From Enterococcus cecorum (GTDB lineage: Bacteria > Bacillota > Bacilli > Lactobacillales > Enterococcaceae): a stretch of DNA of 64,000 nt. Position 1 is the stretch's first letter; each line of letters opens with the position of its first letter. The stretch lies in assembly GCF_023221775.1 (NCBI RefSeq), contig NZ_JAKUDS010000001.1, positions 124,001-188,000 of the forward strand, read 5' to 3'. Below the pieces are notes generated by a model. The model saw nothing but the letters and a program-made list of their open reading frames with translations, made no database searches and was not told the DNA's origin. Below, in pieces: positions 9,690 through 19,270 of the stretch. A program made the translations under genes and the position numbers.

Positions 9690-11132
9690 ATGCAAGATGC
9701 TACAGCTATAGCGGAATTATTACGAGCTCAAAAAATAAGTTTTGAGGAATTATTAACAGAAATTGAAGAAAAATCCAATCAATTACAGCCAAAATTAAAC
9801 GCTTGGACTTATCTTGATTTGCAAGGAGCAAAAAAATATTATCGAAAAAATCAAGATAAACTGATGCGGACAACTTTTGCCGGTCTCCCCATTGCTTTAA
9901 AGGCTTTAGGTCAATCAAAAAAAGGTTGGCCTAGTACTGCCGGCTCAGTGCTTTTAGCTGAAAATAAAGCTAAATTGACCGACCATTTTGTACAAGGAAT
10001 TGAACGTTTAGGTTTCGTCCCAATAGGTCAAAGTAATGTACCAGAATACGGCTTTAAAAACATCACTGATTCTAAACTATATGGAAATTGCTTAAATCCT
10101 TTTGATACAACAAGATTTGCTGGAGGTTCAAGTGGTGGGGCTGCAGCATTAGTAGCCAGTGGGATTCTGCCCATAGCTACGGCAAGTGATGGGGGTGGTT
10201 CGATTCGTATCCCTGCTAGTTTTTGTGGCTTAATTGGTCTAAAACCAACACGTGGAAGTATGCCGGTGGGACCGGGAAATTGGCGTTCCTGGCAAGGCGC
10301 TTCGATATCATTTGCCTTAACAAAATCTATTCGCGATACAGAGAATGTATTTTATAATTTGCGAACGAGCCAGCCGGAAGCACCATATCAAGCACCAAAA
10401 CGTGAATGGATGCATTATGAAAAAGCAGCCCGCTATCCGTTAAGAATTGCATATAGTTTATCTAATAACGTAAGTGAAATGTCTCCAGAGGTTCGAGATG
10501 AAGTGTTGCGCGCAGTGACTTTTTTACAAGAACAAGGCTTTGATGTAATTGAGGTGCCTTATCCAGCAGATATGATTACTTTGATGCAACAATATTATCG
10601 GATGAATGCGGCAGATACAGCGGCCATGTTTCAAGAAATGGCCCAAATGTTTAAACGCTCTTTTCAACCTGAAGATATGGAAGCGATGACATGGGCTATG
10701 TATCAATTTGGCTTGGATTTAAAGGCAAGTGATTATGTCTTGAGTTTGCAATATTGGGATAGTCTAGCTGCGAAGATGGAACAATTATTTAGAGAATATG
10801 ATTTGTTTTTAACCCCTACAACGGCACAAGTGGCTCCAAGGATAGATACTCAATTTTATCCAACCAAAACTGGAGAAAAATTATTATTCGCACATGAATT
10901 AACTCCTGTTGAAAAAGAGCAGTTAGTCTATGACATGTTTTCGAAGAGTTTATCTATCACACCTTATACGCAACTCGCTAATTTAACCGGGCAACCAGCG
11001 ATAAGCTTACCAACAGGAAAGGTGGACGAGTTACCAATCGGCATTCAATTTATGTCATCCAAAGGTAGAGAAGATTTACTGCTAATGATTGGAGAGCTGT
11101 TTGAAAAAGCAGGATTTTTTATATTCAATTAA
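9690..11132 (+). CDS. Amidase-signature family hydrolase
   Basis: This is an amide hydrolase of the Ser-cisSer-Lys family. The lysine is in PIALKALGQSKKG (about residue 70), the glycine/serine core is AGGSSGGAAALVASG and the nucleophilic serine is in ASDGGGSIRIPASFCG, followed by GLKPTRGS. At about 480 residues it matches stand-alone amidases, not GatA. No gatC or gatB is nearby, so a role in tRNA amidation is unlikely. The start at 9690 is chosen for the TAGGTG ribosome site; a GTG at 9681 is in frame. Substrate unknown. Confidence 0.85.
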   Translation: MQDATAIAELLRAQKISFEELLTEIEEKSNQLQPKLNAWTYLDLQGAKKYYRKNQDKLMRTTFAGLPIALKALGQSKKGWPSTAGSVLLAENKAKLTDHFVQGIERLGFVPIGQSNVPEYGFKNITDSKLYGNCLNPFDTTRFAGGSSGGAAALVASGILPIATASDGGGSIRIPASFCGLIGLKPTRGSMPVGPGNWRSWQGASISFALTKSIRDTENVFYNLRTSQPEAPYQAPKREWMHYEKAARYPLRIAYSLSNNVSEMSPEVRDEVLRAVTFLQEQGFDVIEVPYPADMITLMQQYYRMNAADTAAMFQEMAQMFKRSFQPEDMEAMTWAMYQFGLDLKASDYVLSLQYWDSLAAKMEQLFREYDLFLTPTTAQVAPRIDTQFYPTKTGEKLLFAHELTPVEKEQLVYDMFSKSLSITPYTQLANLTGQPAISLPTGKVDELPIGIQFMSSKGREDLLLMIGELFEKAGFFIFN

Positions 11133-11150
11133 GCTTATTTTGGATATTCT

Positions 11151-11185
11151 AAAAAGGCGAGTCGTTCATTGGCTTGCCTTTTTTT
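11151..11185. terminator. Bidirectional terminator between the amidase and hemolysin-III genes
   Basis: AAAAAGGCGAG pairs with CTTGCCTTTTT around a short loop, with A and T runs on both sides. It lies between two convergent genes and can serve both. Confidence 0.8.
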
Positions 11186-11209
11186 AACTTTTCCTATTCG
11201 ATTGTGGTA

Positions 11210-11863
11210 TCAGGTGTAATATAATACGGAAAAATACATTAATATAGCCCCTAACATGACAAATAAATGCCAAACGACATGCATGAACTTAACATTCTTC
11301 AAACTATAGAAAAATGCTCCTATCGTATAGGAAATTCCGCCTAATGCTAACAACCAAGTCCCAGTTGTTCCTAGGTTCGTTACGAGAGGTTTGAAGGCAA
11401 TTAAGCATAACCAACCCATAATAATATAAATGATTGTTGAAAAATGTGAGAGTTGTTTGACTTTATGTAGGGTGATTGATTTATAAATAATACCTAATAT
11501 TGCCATCAACCAAATTAATCCAAACAAGAGCCAACCAAGCCATCCTTTAATACTTAACAAGCAAAAAGGGGTATAGCTTCCTGCAATGAGTAAAAAGATA
11601 GAATCGTGATCAAATACTTGAAAGACTTTGCGTGCTTTAGTGAAAATCAAGCTATGGAATAATGTAGAGAATAAAAAGAGTAAAATCATTGTTGAACCAT
11701 AGATTGCATAACTCACTACATGCATAGCTGAACCTAATTTTGCTCCTTTGACTAACAAGATGACCAGACCTGCGATACTTAGGCCACAACCTATCCCATG
11801 GGTGATTGCATTGAATATTTCATTAACAATCATATATTTTTTGCTAAATTGTTTATTTTCCAT
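11210..11863 (-). CDS. Hemolysin III family / PAQR-type membrane protein
   Basis: This seven-helix membrane protein of 217 residues belongs to the YqfA/hemolysin III branch of the PAQR superfamily. Conserved polar residues typical of the predicted metal-dependent hydrolase site are present: the ITHGIG segment near the N-terminus, LFHSLIF in the middle and the late MHVVWHLFVMLG helix. The ATG at 11863 is preceded by GGAG. The name hemolysin comes from a Bacillus cereus homologue; a role in lipid or membrane homeostasis is an inference. Confidence 0.88.
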   Translation of the reverse strand: MENKQFSKKYMIVNEIFNAITHGIGCGLSIAGLVILLVKGAKLGSAMHVVSYAIYGSTMILLFLFSTLFHSLIFTKARKVFQVFDHDSIFLLIAGSYTPFCLLSIKGWLGWLLFGLIWLMAILGIIYKSITLHKVKQLSHFSTIIYIIMGWLCLIAFKPLVTNLGTTGTWLLALGGISYTIGAFFYSLKNVKFMHVVWHLFVMLGAILMYFSVLYYT

Positions 11864-11996
11864 CAAAATTCACGCTCCTTTAACAATGAAATAGATGAAA
11901 ACCTAGCAATTTTCTGTTATACTATTCCTATAGTTATTATTTTACCTTAAAAGTTGTGAAAATAATAGCAGTATTTAATAGAGAGTGGATGGATTC

Positions 11997-12839
11997 ATGA
12001 AAAAATTAAAAATTGTTACGGATTCTTCATGTACAATGGAGCTTTCTACACGTGATGATTTAGATATTCACGTAATGCCATTGTCAGTAATGATCGATGG
12101 AGTTATCTATGCAGATGATGATCATTTACCTGGCGAAGTCTTTATGGAAAAAATGGCTGCAAGTCACGAATTACCCAAAACAAGTCAACCGCCAATCGGA
12201 CAATTTGTTGAATTATATGACCAATTAGGTGCCGATGGTTCTGATATTTTATCGATTCATATGACGAAAGGATTAAGTGGTACGGTAGAGGCTGCTAGAC
12301 AAGCTAGTCAGTTATCTAAGTCTAATGTTGTTGTCGTTGACTCTGATACGACGGACCAAGGTTTATCTTTTCAAGTCATTCGAGCGGCACAGCTTGCTAA
12401 AGAAGGGAAGTCTTTAGAAGAAGTTCTACCAGTGGTTGAAGATATCCAACGTAAGACAAAGTTATACATTGGTGTATCAACTTTAGATAATTTAGTAAAA
12501 GGTGGACGCATTTCACGTGCTAAGGGATTGCTTTCTAGTTTTTTAAACGTCCGGATTGTAATGAACTTTGAACATGGAGAATTAAAACCGGTTATCAAAG
12601 GTCGTGGAGCAAAAACTTTTAGTAAATGGTTCGAAGACTTTTTAGCTGAAATCGCGCAAATCCCTAATATTAAGCAAATTGGTATTTCTTATGCAGGAAG
12701 TCATGAACAAATGGCAAAATTTAAAGAAGAATTGCAATCGAGATTTCCTAAGATGCATATTCCTTTCTTGCATACAACACCAATTATCGCTACGCACACT
12801 GGCCCTGGAGCCTTTGCGATTATGTATTATTATGAATAA
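11997..12839 (+). CDS. DegV family fatty-acid-binding protein
   Basis: DegV proteins bind a fatty acid in the cytoplasm; FakB members present it to the kinase FakA for acyl-phosphate formation. The 280 residues show the N-terminal KIVTDSSC motif, the THMTKGLSGT-like serine loop (here IHMTKGLSGT) and the C-terminal THTGPGAFAI block. I use the ATG at 11997; an in-frame GTG at 11985 would add four residues. A TATACT box lies upstream at about 11918. Its position some distance from the fab operon does not prove a FakB role. Confidence 0.9.
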   Translation: MKKLKIVTDSSCTMELSTRDDLDIHVMPLSVMIDGVIYADDDHLPGEVFMEKMAASHELPKTSQPPIGQFVELYDQLGADGSDILSIHMTKGLSGTVEAARQASQLSKSNVVVVDSDTTDQGLSFQVIRAAQLAKEGKSLEEVLPVVEDIQRKTKLYIGVSTLDNLVKGGRISRAKGLLSSFLNVRIVMNFEHGELKPVIKGRGAKTFSKWFEDFLAEIAQIPNIKQIGISYAGSHEQMAKFKEELQSRFPKMHIPFLHTTPIIATHTGPGAFAIMYYYE

Positions 12840-12843
12840 AAAT

Positions 12844-12874
12844 AAGATGAGGTTGTAAAGCACCTCATCTTTTT
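12844..12874 (+). terminator. Terminator after the DegV gene
   Basis: A perfect 10-base stem (AAGATGAGGT / ACCTCATCTT) with an 8-base loop is followed by TTT. It begins 5 bases after the stop codon. Confidence 0.85.
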
Positions 12875-12896
12875 ATCAAATTGGGTGAAAATACAT

Positions 12897-13823
12897 ATGA
12901 AAAATTCAGTAAAATATTTTCTTTTTATTGCAGTAGTGTTTGCCATTGCCTGTATCTGCTTCTTTAAGATCATTCCGCAGCAGCCTGCCATGCTTAAACA
13001 TCATACGACATCAACGAATCAAGTGGTACGACGAATGAATTATGTAGCGCTAGGAGATTCTTTAACTGAAGGCGTTGGGGATGATACCAAAAAAGGTGGT
13101 TTTGTTCCAATTGTTGCTGATTTATTGCAAAGTAAATATCATTTATCAAGTATCGAGTTTGATAATTTTGGGAAAGCTGGCGATAGAAGTGATCAGATAT
13201 TAAAACGATTAAAGAAAAACGAGCAAATACAAAAGGCTTTAAAATCTGCGAATATCATCACTTTAACTTGTGGGGGAAATGATCTTTTAAAAGTTATTAG
13301 GGATCATATATTCAGTTTAAAGAAAAAAACTTTTGTGAAACCTCAAAAACGATACCAAAAGCAATTAACGCAACTGATTCAGGAAATTAGAAAATATAAT
13401 ACCCACGCACCTATCTATTTGCTTGGTATTTACAATCCTTTTTACCTTAATTTTCCAGAATTTACTCAGATGCAAGAGATTGTGACGAATTGGAATGAAG
13501 CAAGTAAGCAGACGACCGAAGAATTTAAAGAAGTCTATTTTATTCCTATTAATGATCTTCTTTATAAAGGGAACGAAATTCAAGTCGGTATTACGGATAG
13601 TCAGCAAGCCAAAAACGACTTACAAGATTCTCAAGAAACAACTTCTTCAAAGGAAAATGAGGATAAGGCCACTCTTCCTAGTAAGGTGACGATTGTAAAT
13701 GAGCTACTATCTGATGAAGATCGTTTCCATCCAAATAATGTAGGTTATCAGTTGATGGCAAAGGCAGTGATGGAAAAATTAGCAGATACGAAAAAAGAAT
13801 GGTATCCGAAAGTAGGTGAATAG
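12897..13823 (+). CDS. Membrane-anchored GDSL/SGNH lipase-esterase
   Basis: This is a hydrolase of the SGNH superfamily held at the membrane by an N-terminal helix (about residues 5-25) with the catalytic domain outside. The blocks are visible: ALGDSLTEGVGD (serine nucleophile), GKAGDRSDQ (glycine), TCGGNDLL (asparagine) and DRFHPNNVGYQ (Asp/His). A Ser/Glu-rich insertion occurs at about residues 232-252. The ATG at 12897 is the likeliest start; an in-frame GTG is at 12885. It directly precedes a YpmS-like gene, an order common in Lactobacillales and Bacillus (YpmR-YpmS). Confidence 0.85.
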   Translation: MKNSVKYFLFIAVVFAIACICFFKIIPQQPAMLKHHTTSTNQVVRRMNYVALGDSLTEGVGDDTKKGGFVPIVADLLQSKYHLSSIEFDNFGKAGDRSDQILKRLKKNEQIQKALKSANIITLTCGGNDLLKVIRDHIFSLKKKTFVKPQKRYQKQLTQLIQEIRKYNTHAPIYLLGIYNPFYLNFPEFTQMQEIVTNWNEASKQTTEEFKEVYFIPINDLLYKGNEIQVGITDSQQAKNDLQDSQETTSSKENEDKATLPSKVTIVNELLSDEDRFHPNNVGYQLMAKAVMEKLADTKKEWYPKVGE

Positions 13824-13824
13824 T

Positions 13825-14439
13825 ATGCAAAAACAGCCTAAAATTGAGTTCCGCAAAGAAGTGAAGCATATAAATTATTGGAAATGGACCACTTTGGGCT
13901 TATTAGCAATCATCGTATCTTTTTGTTTTGTTATCGGTGTTCGTCTGAGTCAAGAGCGTGAAAGTGTTCCTTCGATGCCTAGTATTAGTGTCAAAGGAGA
14001 CGATATTTTTACAGTTACGACAACTAAAAAAGAATTAAATACTTTGATTGGCCACTATTTAAAAAAAATCAACAAAAAGGCACCTGTTGATTATCAGTTC
14101 ACGATTGAAAACCAAGCTTTATTGACAGGAAAATTTGAGGTGTTAAATTTTCCGATGACGTTTTATCTATATTTTGATCCTTATGTAACGGAAGACGGCA
14201 ATATTCAATTAAAAGCAAAAAGTTTATCTATCGGTTCTTTGGGAGTACCAATGAAAGAAGTCCTAAAGATGGTGAAACGAAGCTATGACTTGCCAAAATT
14301 TGTGGAAATTTATCCCAATGAAAAATATGTACTCATTAAACTAAACAAATTACAATTAAGTGATAATCTGTATTTAAAAGCTAAAAAAATTGATTTGGTC
14401 AATGATGAGTTTCAATTAGTTTCATATTTAAAGAAATAA
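13825..14439 (+). CDS. YpmS family protein (DUF2140)
   Basis: This single-pass membrane protein of unknown function has 204 residues. A basic N-terminal tail precedes one transmembrane segment (about residues 24-44), and the rest is a predicted extracellular beta-rich domain with the family's late YPNEKYVLIKLN segment. The ATG at 13825 follows AGGTG and lies one base after the lipase stop. The tight coupling with the GDSL lipase suggests joint action at the cell surface, but no activity is known to me. Confidence 0.82.
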   Translation: MQKQPKIEFRKEVKHINYWKWTTLGLLAIIVSFCFVIGVRLSQERESVPSMPSISVKGDDIFTVTTTKKELNTLIGHYLKKINKKAPVDYQFTIENQALLTGKFEVLNFPMTFYLYFDPYVTEDGNIQLKAKSLSIGSLGVPMKEVLKMVKRSYDLPKFVEIYPNEKYVLIKLNKLQLSDNLYLKAKKIDLVNDEFQLVSYLKK

Positions 14440-14502
14440 TCCTTTTCTTCATTTGAAAAATCGGCTAAAATGAAGTTCAACAATAAATAAAGAGGTGAGT
14501 GT

Positions 14503-15015
14503 ATGCAACGTGCTATATTTGCAGGCGGTTGTTTTTGGTGCATGGTCCAACCTTTTGATGAATTGCCGGGTATTCACTCTGTTTTGTCAGGTTATACAGG
14601 TGGACACGTACCTAATCCAACATATGAGCAAGTATGTTCTAAAACAACCGGTCATACTGAAGCGGTGGAAATTATTTTTGATCCAAATTTGATTAGTTTT
14701 GCGGATTTAGTTGAAATATATTGGCAACAAACAGATCCGACTGATGCTTTTGGACAATTTGAAGATCGCGGAGATAACTATCGCCCAGTTATCTATTACT
14801 TTGATGAGGAGCAAAAGCGGATTGCAGAAGAGAGTAAGAAAAAACTTCAAGAAAGTGGTATTTTTGATCGACCTATTGTAACAAAAATCGAACCTGCTCA
14901 AGAGTTTTACGTTGCTGAGTTGTATCATCAAGAATATTATAAGAAAAATCCAGCTAATTTTGCTCGTAATCATGCAAGACGTGCTGCGTTTTTAAAGGAG
15001 CATTGGCATGACTAA
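14503..15015 (+). CDS. msrA: Peptide-methionine (S)-S-oxide reductase
   Basis: This repairs oxidised methionine (S epimer) in proteins. The 170 residues begin with the active-site motif AGGCFWCM (cysteine about residue 9) and include [16 protein letters not shown] and the C-terminal [13 protein letters not shown] block. No MsrB domain is fused. The ATG at 14503 follows AGAGGTGAG. The end overlaps yozE by 8 bases. Confidence 0.95.
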   Translation: MQRAIFAGGCFWCMVQPFDELPGIHSVLSGYTGGHVPNPTYEQVCSKTTGHTEAVEIIFDPNLISFADLVEIYWQQTDPTDAFGQFEDRGDNYRPVIYYFDEEQKRIAEESKKKLQESGIFDRPIVTKIEPAQEFYVAELYHQEYYKKNPANFARNHARRAAFLKEHWHD

Positions 15016-15229
15016 AAGTTTTTACCAATTCTTAATGGCGAAAAAAGCTCCAAGTCATACGGATGCTTTACAAATGTTTGCGACGGCAGCAAGTGAGGAT
15101 ATCCAATTTCCGAAGCATAGTAAGGACTACCATGAAGTTTCAACTTATCTAGAGCTAAATGCAGATTATTTGGAGAATATGAGCCTATTTGATGATTTTT
15201 GGGCGCTATATGAAGAAGAATGTCAGTAA
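15008..15229 (+). CDS. YozE family small protein (UPF0346)
   Basis: This 73-residue protein is of the YozE-SAM-like family, whose function is unknown. It shows the family pattern [25 protein letters not shown] and a C-terminal [11 protein letters not shown]. It overlaps the msrA stop and shares its ribosome-binding context (AAAGGAG). Confidence 0.88.
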   Translation: MTKSFYQFLMAKKAPSHTDALQMFATAASEDIQFPKHSKDYHEVSTYLELNADYLENMSLFDDFWALYEEECQ

Positions 15230-15256
15230 GGAGTAGCAATTTTGCGCTCCTTTTTT
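15228..15256 (+). terminator. Terminator after yozE
   Basis: AAGGAGTAGC pairs with GCGCTCCTT (one bulge) followed by T5-6. It separates msrA-yozE from the following protease gene, which has its own TATAAT box at about 15276. Confidence 0.75.
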
Positions 15257-15313
15257 CATGCAGTTACAAAGTATGCTATAATTAAGTCAAATATAATAAA
15301 GAGAGTACATTTT

Positions 15314-16711
15314 ATGAAATTATCAAAAAAACAAATCATGACTATAGGTATAACAGCCATTATTTCAGCTACTATTAGTGGAAGTGTTGTCTATTATTTT
15401 GAAAATCGCCAAACAGATGAACAATTTGCAAAAGTTGCTCAAGTTTATCAAGGGGTACAAGATCAGTATTATGAAAAAGTAGATCGCCATAAATTGGCCC
15501 AGGGAGCGATTAAAGGAATGTTAGATTCACTAGACGATCCTTACACGACACTTTTGGACGATGAACAGAAGACCGCGTTGAATGATAAGTTGAGTAGTCA
15601 AATTGTTGGGATAGGAGCTGTTGTTAGTTTTATCGATAATCAGGTAACCATTGTTGAAGAACCTAAAGAGGGAACTCCTGCTAATAAAGCTGGATTAGCC
15701 AAAGGAGATATTATTGAAAAAGTAGATGAAAAAGCAGTTAAAGATTTAAGTTTAGATGAAGTAGTATCTTTGATTAAAGGAAAGGCAAATACGGTAGTTC
15801 ATTTACAATTAAAGCGTGGGAATCAGGTGTTTCAAAAAGCCATAACCAGAAAGCCAGTACATCTTTCTACAGTTAAGAGTCAAATTGATCAAAATAACCC
15901 ACAAATAGCTTTGATTCATATCGAGACATTTGGTGAACAAACTGCTCAAGATTTACAAAATGAAATTATGCAGTTACGTAAAGACCGAGTGACGTCCTTT
16001 ATTTTGGATTTACGTCAAAATGGTGGTGGGTTATTGGATGAAGGGGAAAAAGTGGCCAGTATGTTTTTGAAGGACGGCCAAATAATTGTTCAATTTGCTG
16101 AAAAAAATCAAATAACCCAAGTAGATAAAGCAAATAAAAAGTTGGACCATGGCTTTAAAGTAACAGAAGATGTTGTCGTATTGGTGGATGGTCAAACTGC
16201 TTCAGCTGCGGAATTGGTGGCCGCTGCATTAAAAGAAAGCGCACATATTCCAGTAGTTGGACAAAAGACTTTTGGTAAAGGCACCGTTCAACTAGTTACA
16301 AGCTTAGATAAACAATCTGAAATGAAGCTAAGCACACAAAAATGGTTAACGCCTAAGAAGAATTGGGTACACAAAAAAGGATTAGTGCCTGATATTTTAA
16401 TTGCTTTACCTACAGCACAACAATTGAATACATTTAATAATCAATTGAATAATCAAGAAGAGCTATCTGAAAGTCAAAAAAAAGATATTCAAGAATTATT
16501 CGATTTTCTTGGAATCCATATAGATCTGAAAAATTTTGATTCTTCTTATCAAGCTGCGTTGAAAGAAATTCAGACCAATGAAAAATTAAAGGTTACCGGT
16601 CAATTAGATCAAGAAACGTTGGAAAAAGTGAATGCATTGATTTTTAGCAAATATCTAAAAGAAGATTTGAGCTATCAAAAAGCGCTTGAACAGTTAAAAG
16701 AGGAAAAATAG
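15314..16711 (+). CDS. S41 family C-terminal processing peptidase (CtpA-like)
   Basis: This is an extracytoplasmic serine protease of 465 residues. Order of parts: an N-terminal membrane anchor (about residues 7-29), a PDZ domain (about 95-180, IGAVVSFIDN onward), the S41 catalytic core with the serine in GQTASAAELVAAAL and the lysine in KTFGKGTVQ, and a C-terminal peptidoglycan-binding-like helical domain. The ATG at 15314 is chosen over upstream codons because GAGAG precedes it and the membrane anchor then starts normally. The gene is followed two bases later by lepB. Confidence 0.92.
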   Translation: MKLSKKQIMTIGITAIISATISGSVVYYFENRQTDEQFAKVAQVYQGVQDQYYEKVDRHKLAQGAIKGMLDSLDDPYTTLLDDEQKTALNDKLSSQIVGIGAVVSFIDNQVTIVEEPKEGTPANKAGLAKGDIIEKVDEKAVKDLSLDEVVSLIKGKANTVVHLQLKRGNQVFQKAITRKPVHLSTVKSQIDQNNPQIALIHIETFGEQTAQDLQNEIMQLRKDRVTSFILDLRQNGGGLLDEGEKVASMFLKDGQIIVQFAEKNQITQVDKANKKLDHGFKVTEDVVVLVDGQTASAAELVAAALKESAHIPVVGQKTFGKGTVQLVTSLDKQSEMKLSTQKWLTPKKNWVHKKGLVPDILIALPTAQQLNTFNNQLNNQEELSESQKKDIQELFDFLGIHIDLKNFDSSYQAALKEIQTNEKLKVTGQLDQETLEKVNALIFSKYLKEDLSYQKALEQLKEEK

Positions 16712-16712
16712 A

Positions 16713-17258
16713 ATGAATGTGAATAAATATATAGATTCTTTTTGGTTAATTGTTAAATACATTATCATTAGTTTAGCAATAGCATTAATTTTAAGAGGAT
16801 TTTTGTTTATTCCCATGATGGTTGAAGGAAATTCTATGAATCCTGTACTGATGAATCGTGATATGATTTTAGTCGAACGTTTTACTAAAATTAGACGTTT
16901 TGATGTGATTGTCTTTCAAGAAGGAAATACTACCTATATTAAACGCGTGATTGCATTACCTGGTGAACGGGTAGAATATCGCAATCATCAGCTATATATT
17001 AATCATAAGCAAGTAGAGGAGTATTTTAAAGATAGCCAGCTGTCAAAAAAGGAGCAATCTTTGTATTATGATATGAATGATTTTAGCTTAAATGATTTAT
17101 TGGGGGTTGAAAAATTAGGAAGAGATAGCTATTTTGTTCTAGGTGATAATCGCCGTATTTCTAAAGATAGTCGCTCATTTGGGACCATTTCTAGTGAGCA
17201 AATACTGGGGAAAGCAATGGGAATCTACTATCCATTCTATCATATAAAGATTATTTAA
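16713..17258 (+). CDS. lepB: Signal peptidase I
   Basis: This removes signal peptides from exported proteins at the outer face of the membrane. The 181 residues have one N-terminal transmembrane segment (about 13-32), the serine motif EGNSMNP, the lysine motif IKRVIALPGE and the box E segment GDNRRISKDSRSFG. It lies directly behind the CtpA-like protease, so two envelope proteases are co-transcribed. Firmicutes often have several signal peptidases, so the exact paralogue name is uncertain. Confidence 0.92.
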   Translation: MNVNKYIDSFWLIVKYIIISLAIALILRGFLFIPMMVEGNSMNPVLMNRDMILVERFTKIRRFDVIVFQEGNTTYIKRVIALPGERVEYRNHQLYINHKQVEEYFKDSQLSKKEQSLYYDMNDFSLNDLLGVEKLGRDSYFVLGDNRRISKDSRSFGTISSEQILGKAMGIYYPFYHIKII

Positions 17259-17268
17259 TATTTCTTAC

Positions 17269-17314
17269 AATAAGATGAATTTTAGCTTTTAACGGCAGAT
17301 TCATCTTATTTTTT
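17269..17314 (+). terminator. Terminator after lepB
   Basis: A perfect 12-base stem (AATAAGATGAAT / ATTCATCTTATT) with an 18-base loop is followed by TTTT. Confidence 0.85.
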
Positions 17315-17370
17315 GTTTTATAATTAGGAAACTACTAGCGAAGGAAGTGAAAATAGTGTATGCTTTATAG

Positions 17371-17384
17371 GGAACATATATTCT
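17371..17384 (+). promoter_or_regulatory. LexA/DinR-like SOS box before the Y-family polymerase
   Basis: GGAACATATATTCT matches 11 of 14 positions of the Gram-positive LexA consensus CGAACATATGTTCG. It lies 18 bases before the start codon and just downstream of a TATGCT -10-like box, a position suited to repression. Confidence 0.6.
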
Positions 17385-17401
17385 TATAAGTGGTGAGGTT
17401 T

Positions 17402-18838
17402 ATGAAAGTTTATTTAGCGATTGATTTAAAGTCCTTTTATGCTTCCGTGGAATGTATTGAGCGTTGTTTAGATCCATTAGACATTAACTTAGTTGTTGCT
17501 GATCAGACGCGGACAGATAAAACCATTTGTTTGGCTGTCACGCCAGCTTTAAAAAGTTTTGGAATTAGTAGTCGGCCTAGACTTTTTATGGTTCACGAGC
17601 AAATCAAACAACTCAACCGTCAACGTCAAAAATTAGCTCCTAATCGACGTTTTGTAAATAAGTCAGTAAGCTTGAAAGAACTAACGAAAAATGCCTACTC
17701 TGCTATTGATTATTTAGTCGTGCCACCACGTATGCAACTGTATGTAGATTATAGTGCTCGAATATATGAGGTCTATTTGAAATACGTTTCACCAGAAGAT
17801 ATTCATGTTTATTCGATTGATGAAGTTTTTATCGATGCGACCAAATATCTTCATCATTATCATAATGATAGCTATTGTTTTGCAGAAAAAATTGTCAAAG
17901 ATATTATTCAAACCACAGGAATCACAGCAACAGTTGGTATAGGAAGTAATTTATTTTTGGCGAAGGTGGCCATGGATATCTTAGCAAAAAAAGCTAATCC
18001 TGATGAACACGGGATACGAATCGCTTATTTGGATGAAACTTCCTATCGTGAAAAACTTTGGTATCATCAACCGCTAACCGATTTTTGGCGGATTGGTCGG
18101 GGGATTAGTCAGCGCTTGGAGAAATTAGGACTCCATACAATGGCTGATATCGCGCAATGTGCCTTAGCAAAAGACGATCAGGCAATCAATGCCAAGCGCT
18201 TATTTAAAGAGTTTGGGGTTCAAGCTGAATTATTAATCGATCATGCTTTTGGAATAGAAACTTGTACGATGGAGGTAATCAAAAATTACCAAGCAAAAAA
18301 TCATAGTATAAGTAGTTCTCAAGTTTTATTTCGTGCCTATGAGGTTGGTGAAGCTTATTTAATTGTTAAGGAAATGACTGAAAATCTCTCAAATCAACTG
18401 GTACAAGAAGGTCTAGTTACAACTCATTTATCTGTAAGCTTGCGTTATCAATCACTGGAAAATCAAGCACAACAACCCAAAGGAGCAAAAGGGACGATTG
18501 CTTTATCCGCTGCAACACAATCTTATAAAGAGTTAGTTCATGCTGCGAGCCAATTGTTTACTCAAATCATTCAACCTAATGTTTATATTAGAAGAATATC
18601 TATTCACTTTCACGAAGTATTCCCTAAAAAAGAACAGCATAAATATCAGCAGTTATCATTATTTGTAAATGAAGATCAAGCCGATTATGCTACTACTAAA
18701 AAAGAAGAAAATCTTACACAGGCACTATTAGCTGTACGCCGGCGTTATGGGAAAAATTCGGTGTTAAGGGCCTCTTCATTACTAGATTTTTCAACTGCTA
18801 GGTTAAGAAATAATCAGATTGGAGGACATAAAAAATGA
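17402..18838 (+). CDS. Y-family DNA polymerase (UvrX/UmuC-like)
   Basis: This is a translesion DNA polymerase of the ImpB/MucB/SamB family, 478 residues. The N-terminal YLAIDLKSFYASVECIER palm motif, the VYSIDEVFIDAT catalytic acidic motif and the TVGIGSNLFLAKVAMD segment are present, followed by the helix-hairpin-helix and little-finger regions. The ATG at 17402 follows GGTGAGG. It overlaps the YolD gene by four bases. Pairing with YolD and the SOS-like box indicate DNA-damage induction. Homologues occur on chromosomes and mobile elements; no mobile genes are seen here. Confidence 0.92.
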   Translation: MKVYLAIDLKSFYASVECIERCLDPLDINLVVADQTRTDKTICLAVTPALKSFGISSRPRLFMVHEQIKQLNRQRQKLAPNRRFVNKSVSLKELTKNAYSAIDYLVVPPRMQLYVDYSARIYEVYLKYVSPEDIHVYSIDEVFIDATKYLHHYHNDSYCFAEKIVKDIIQTTGITATVGIGSNLFLAKVAMDILAKKANPDEHGIRIAYLDETSYREKLWYHQPLTDFWRIGRGISQRLEKLGLHTMADIAQCALAKDDQAINAKRLFKEFGVQAELLIDHAFGIETCTMEVIKNYQAKNHSISSSQVLFRAYEVGEAYLIVKEMTENLSNQLVQEGLVTTHLSVSLRYQSLENQAQQPKGAKGTIALSAATQSYKELVHAASQLFTQIIQPNVYIRRISIHFHEVFPKKEQHKYQQLSLFVNEDQADYATTKKEENLTQALLAVRRRYGKNSVLRASSLLDFSTARLRNNQIGGHKK

Positions 18839-19233
18839 ATCTACCTTCATCTATTCATTCTTCAATGTATCGGCGTCATTTTCCAGTTTATCCAATGTCT
18901 ATGGAGAATCGAGCAGCCCAGTTTGTACCTTTTGCTGCTTTAACTGGCTTTTCTGATGCAATTACTGAAAAAAGTAAATACTATGATAGTCGTCCTGCAA
19001 TTTTAGAAGATCAATTGTCTGAGCTTGAATTACAATTGAAAAAAATAGCTATTTTGGATGACAAAGAACAGATGGTGAAAATAAGATTTTTTGATGAAAC
19101 TTTGTCAGATGATAAAGGTGAAATCAAGGAAATATGTGAAAAAATACTAAGTGTAGATTTAATAAAGAAACAACTTTTTTTAGATAATGATACAATTATT
19201 CCGTTTAAAAATTTGTTAGAAGTAGAATTTTAG
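18835..19233 (+). CDS. YolD-like protein
   Basis: This 132-residue protein is of the YolD-like family, nearly always encoded beside UvrX-type polymerases and thought to act like UmuD with them. It has the family segment MENRAAQFVPFAALTGFSDAI near residue 22 and a C-terminal beta-rich part. The ATG lies in the end of the polymerase gene (ATGA overlap), so the pair is translated together. Confidence 0.85.
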   Translation: MNLPSSIHSSMYRRHFPVYPMSMENRAAQFVPFAALTGFSDAITEKSKYYDSRPAILEDQLSELELQLKKIAILDDKEQMVKIRFFDETLSDDKGEIKEICEKILSVDLIKKQLFLDNDTIIPFKNLLEVEF

Positions 19234-19270
19234 CATAACTTTTCATCCTTTTTATGGCTCAGTATAAGCA

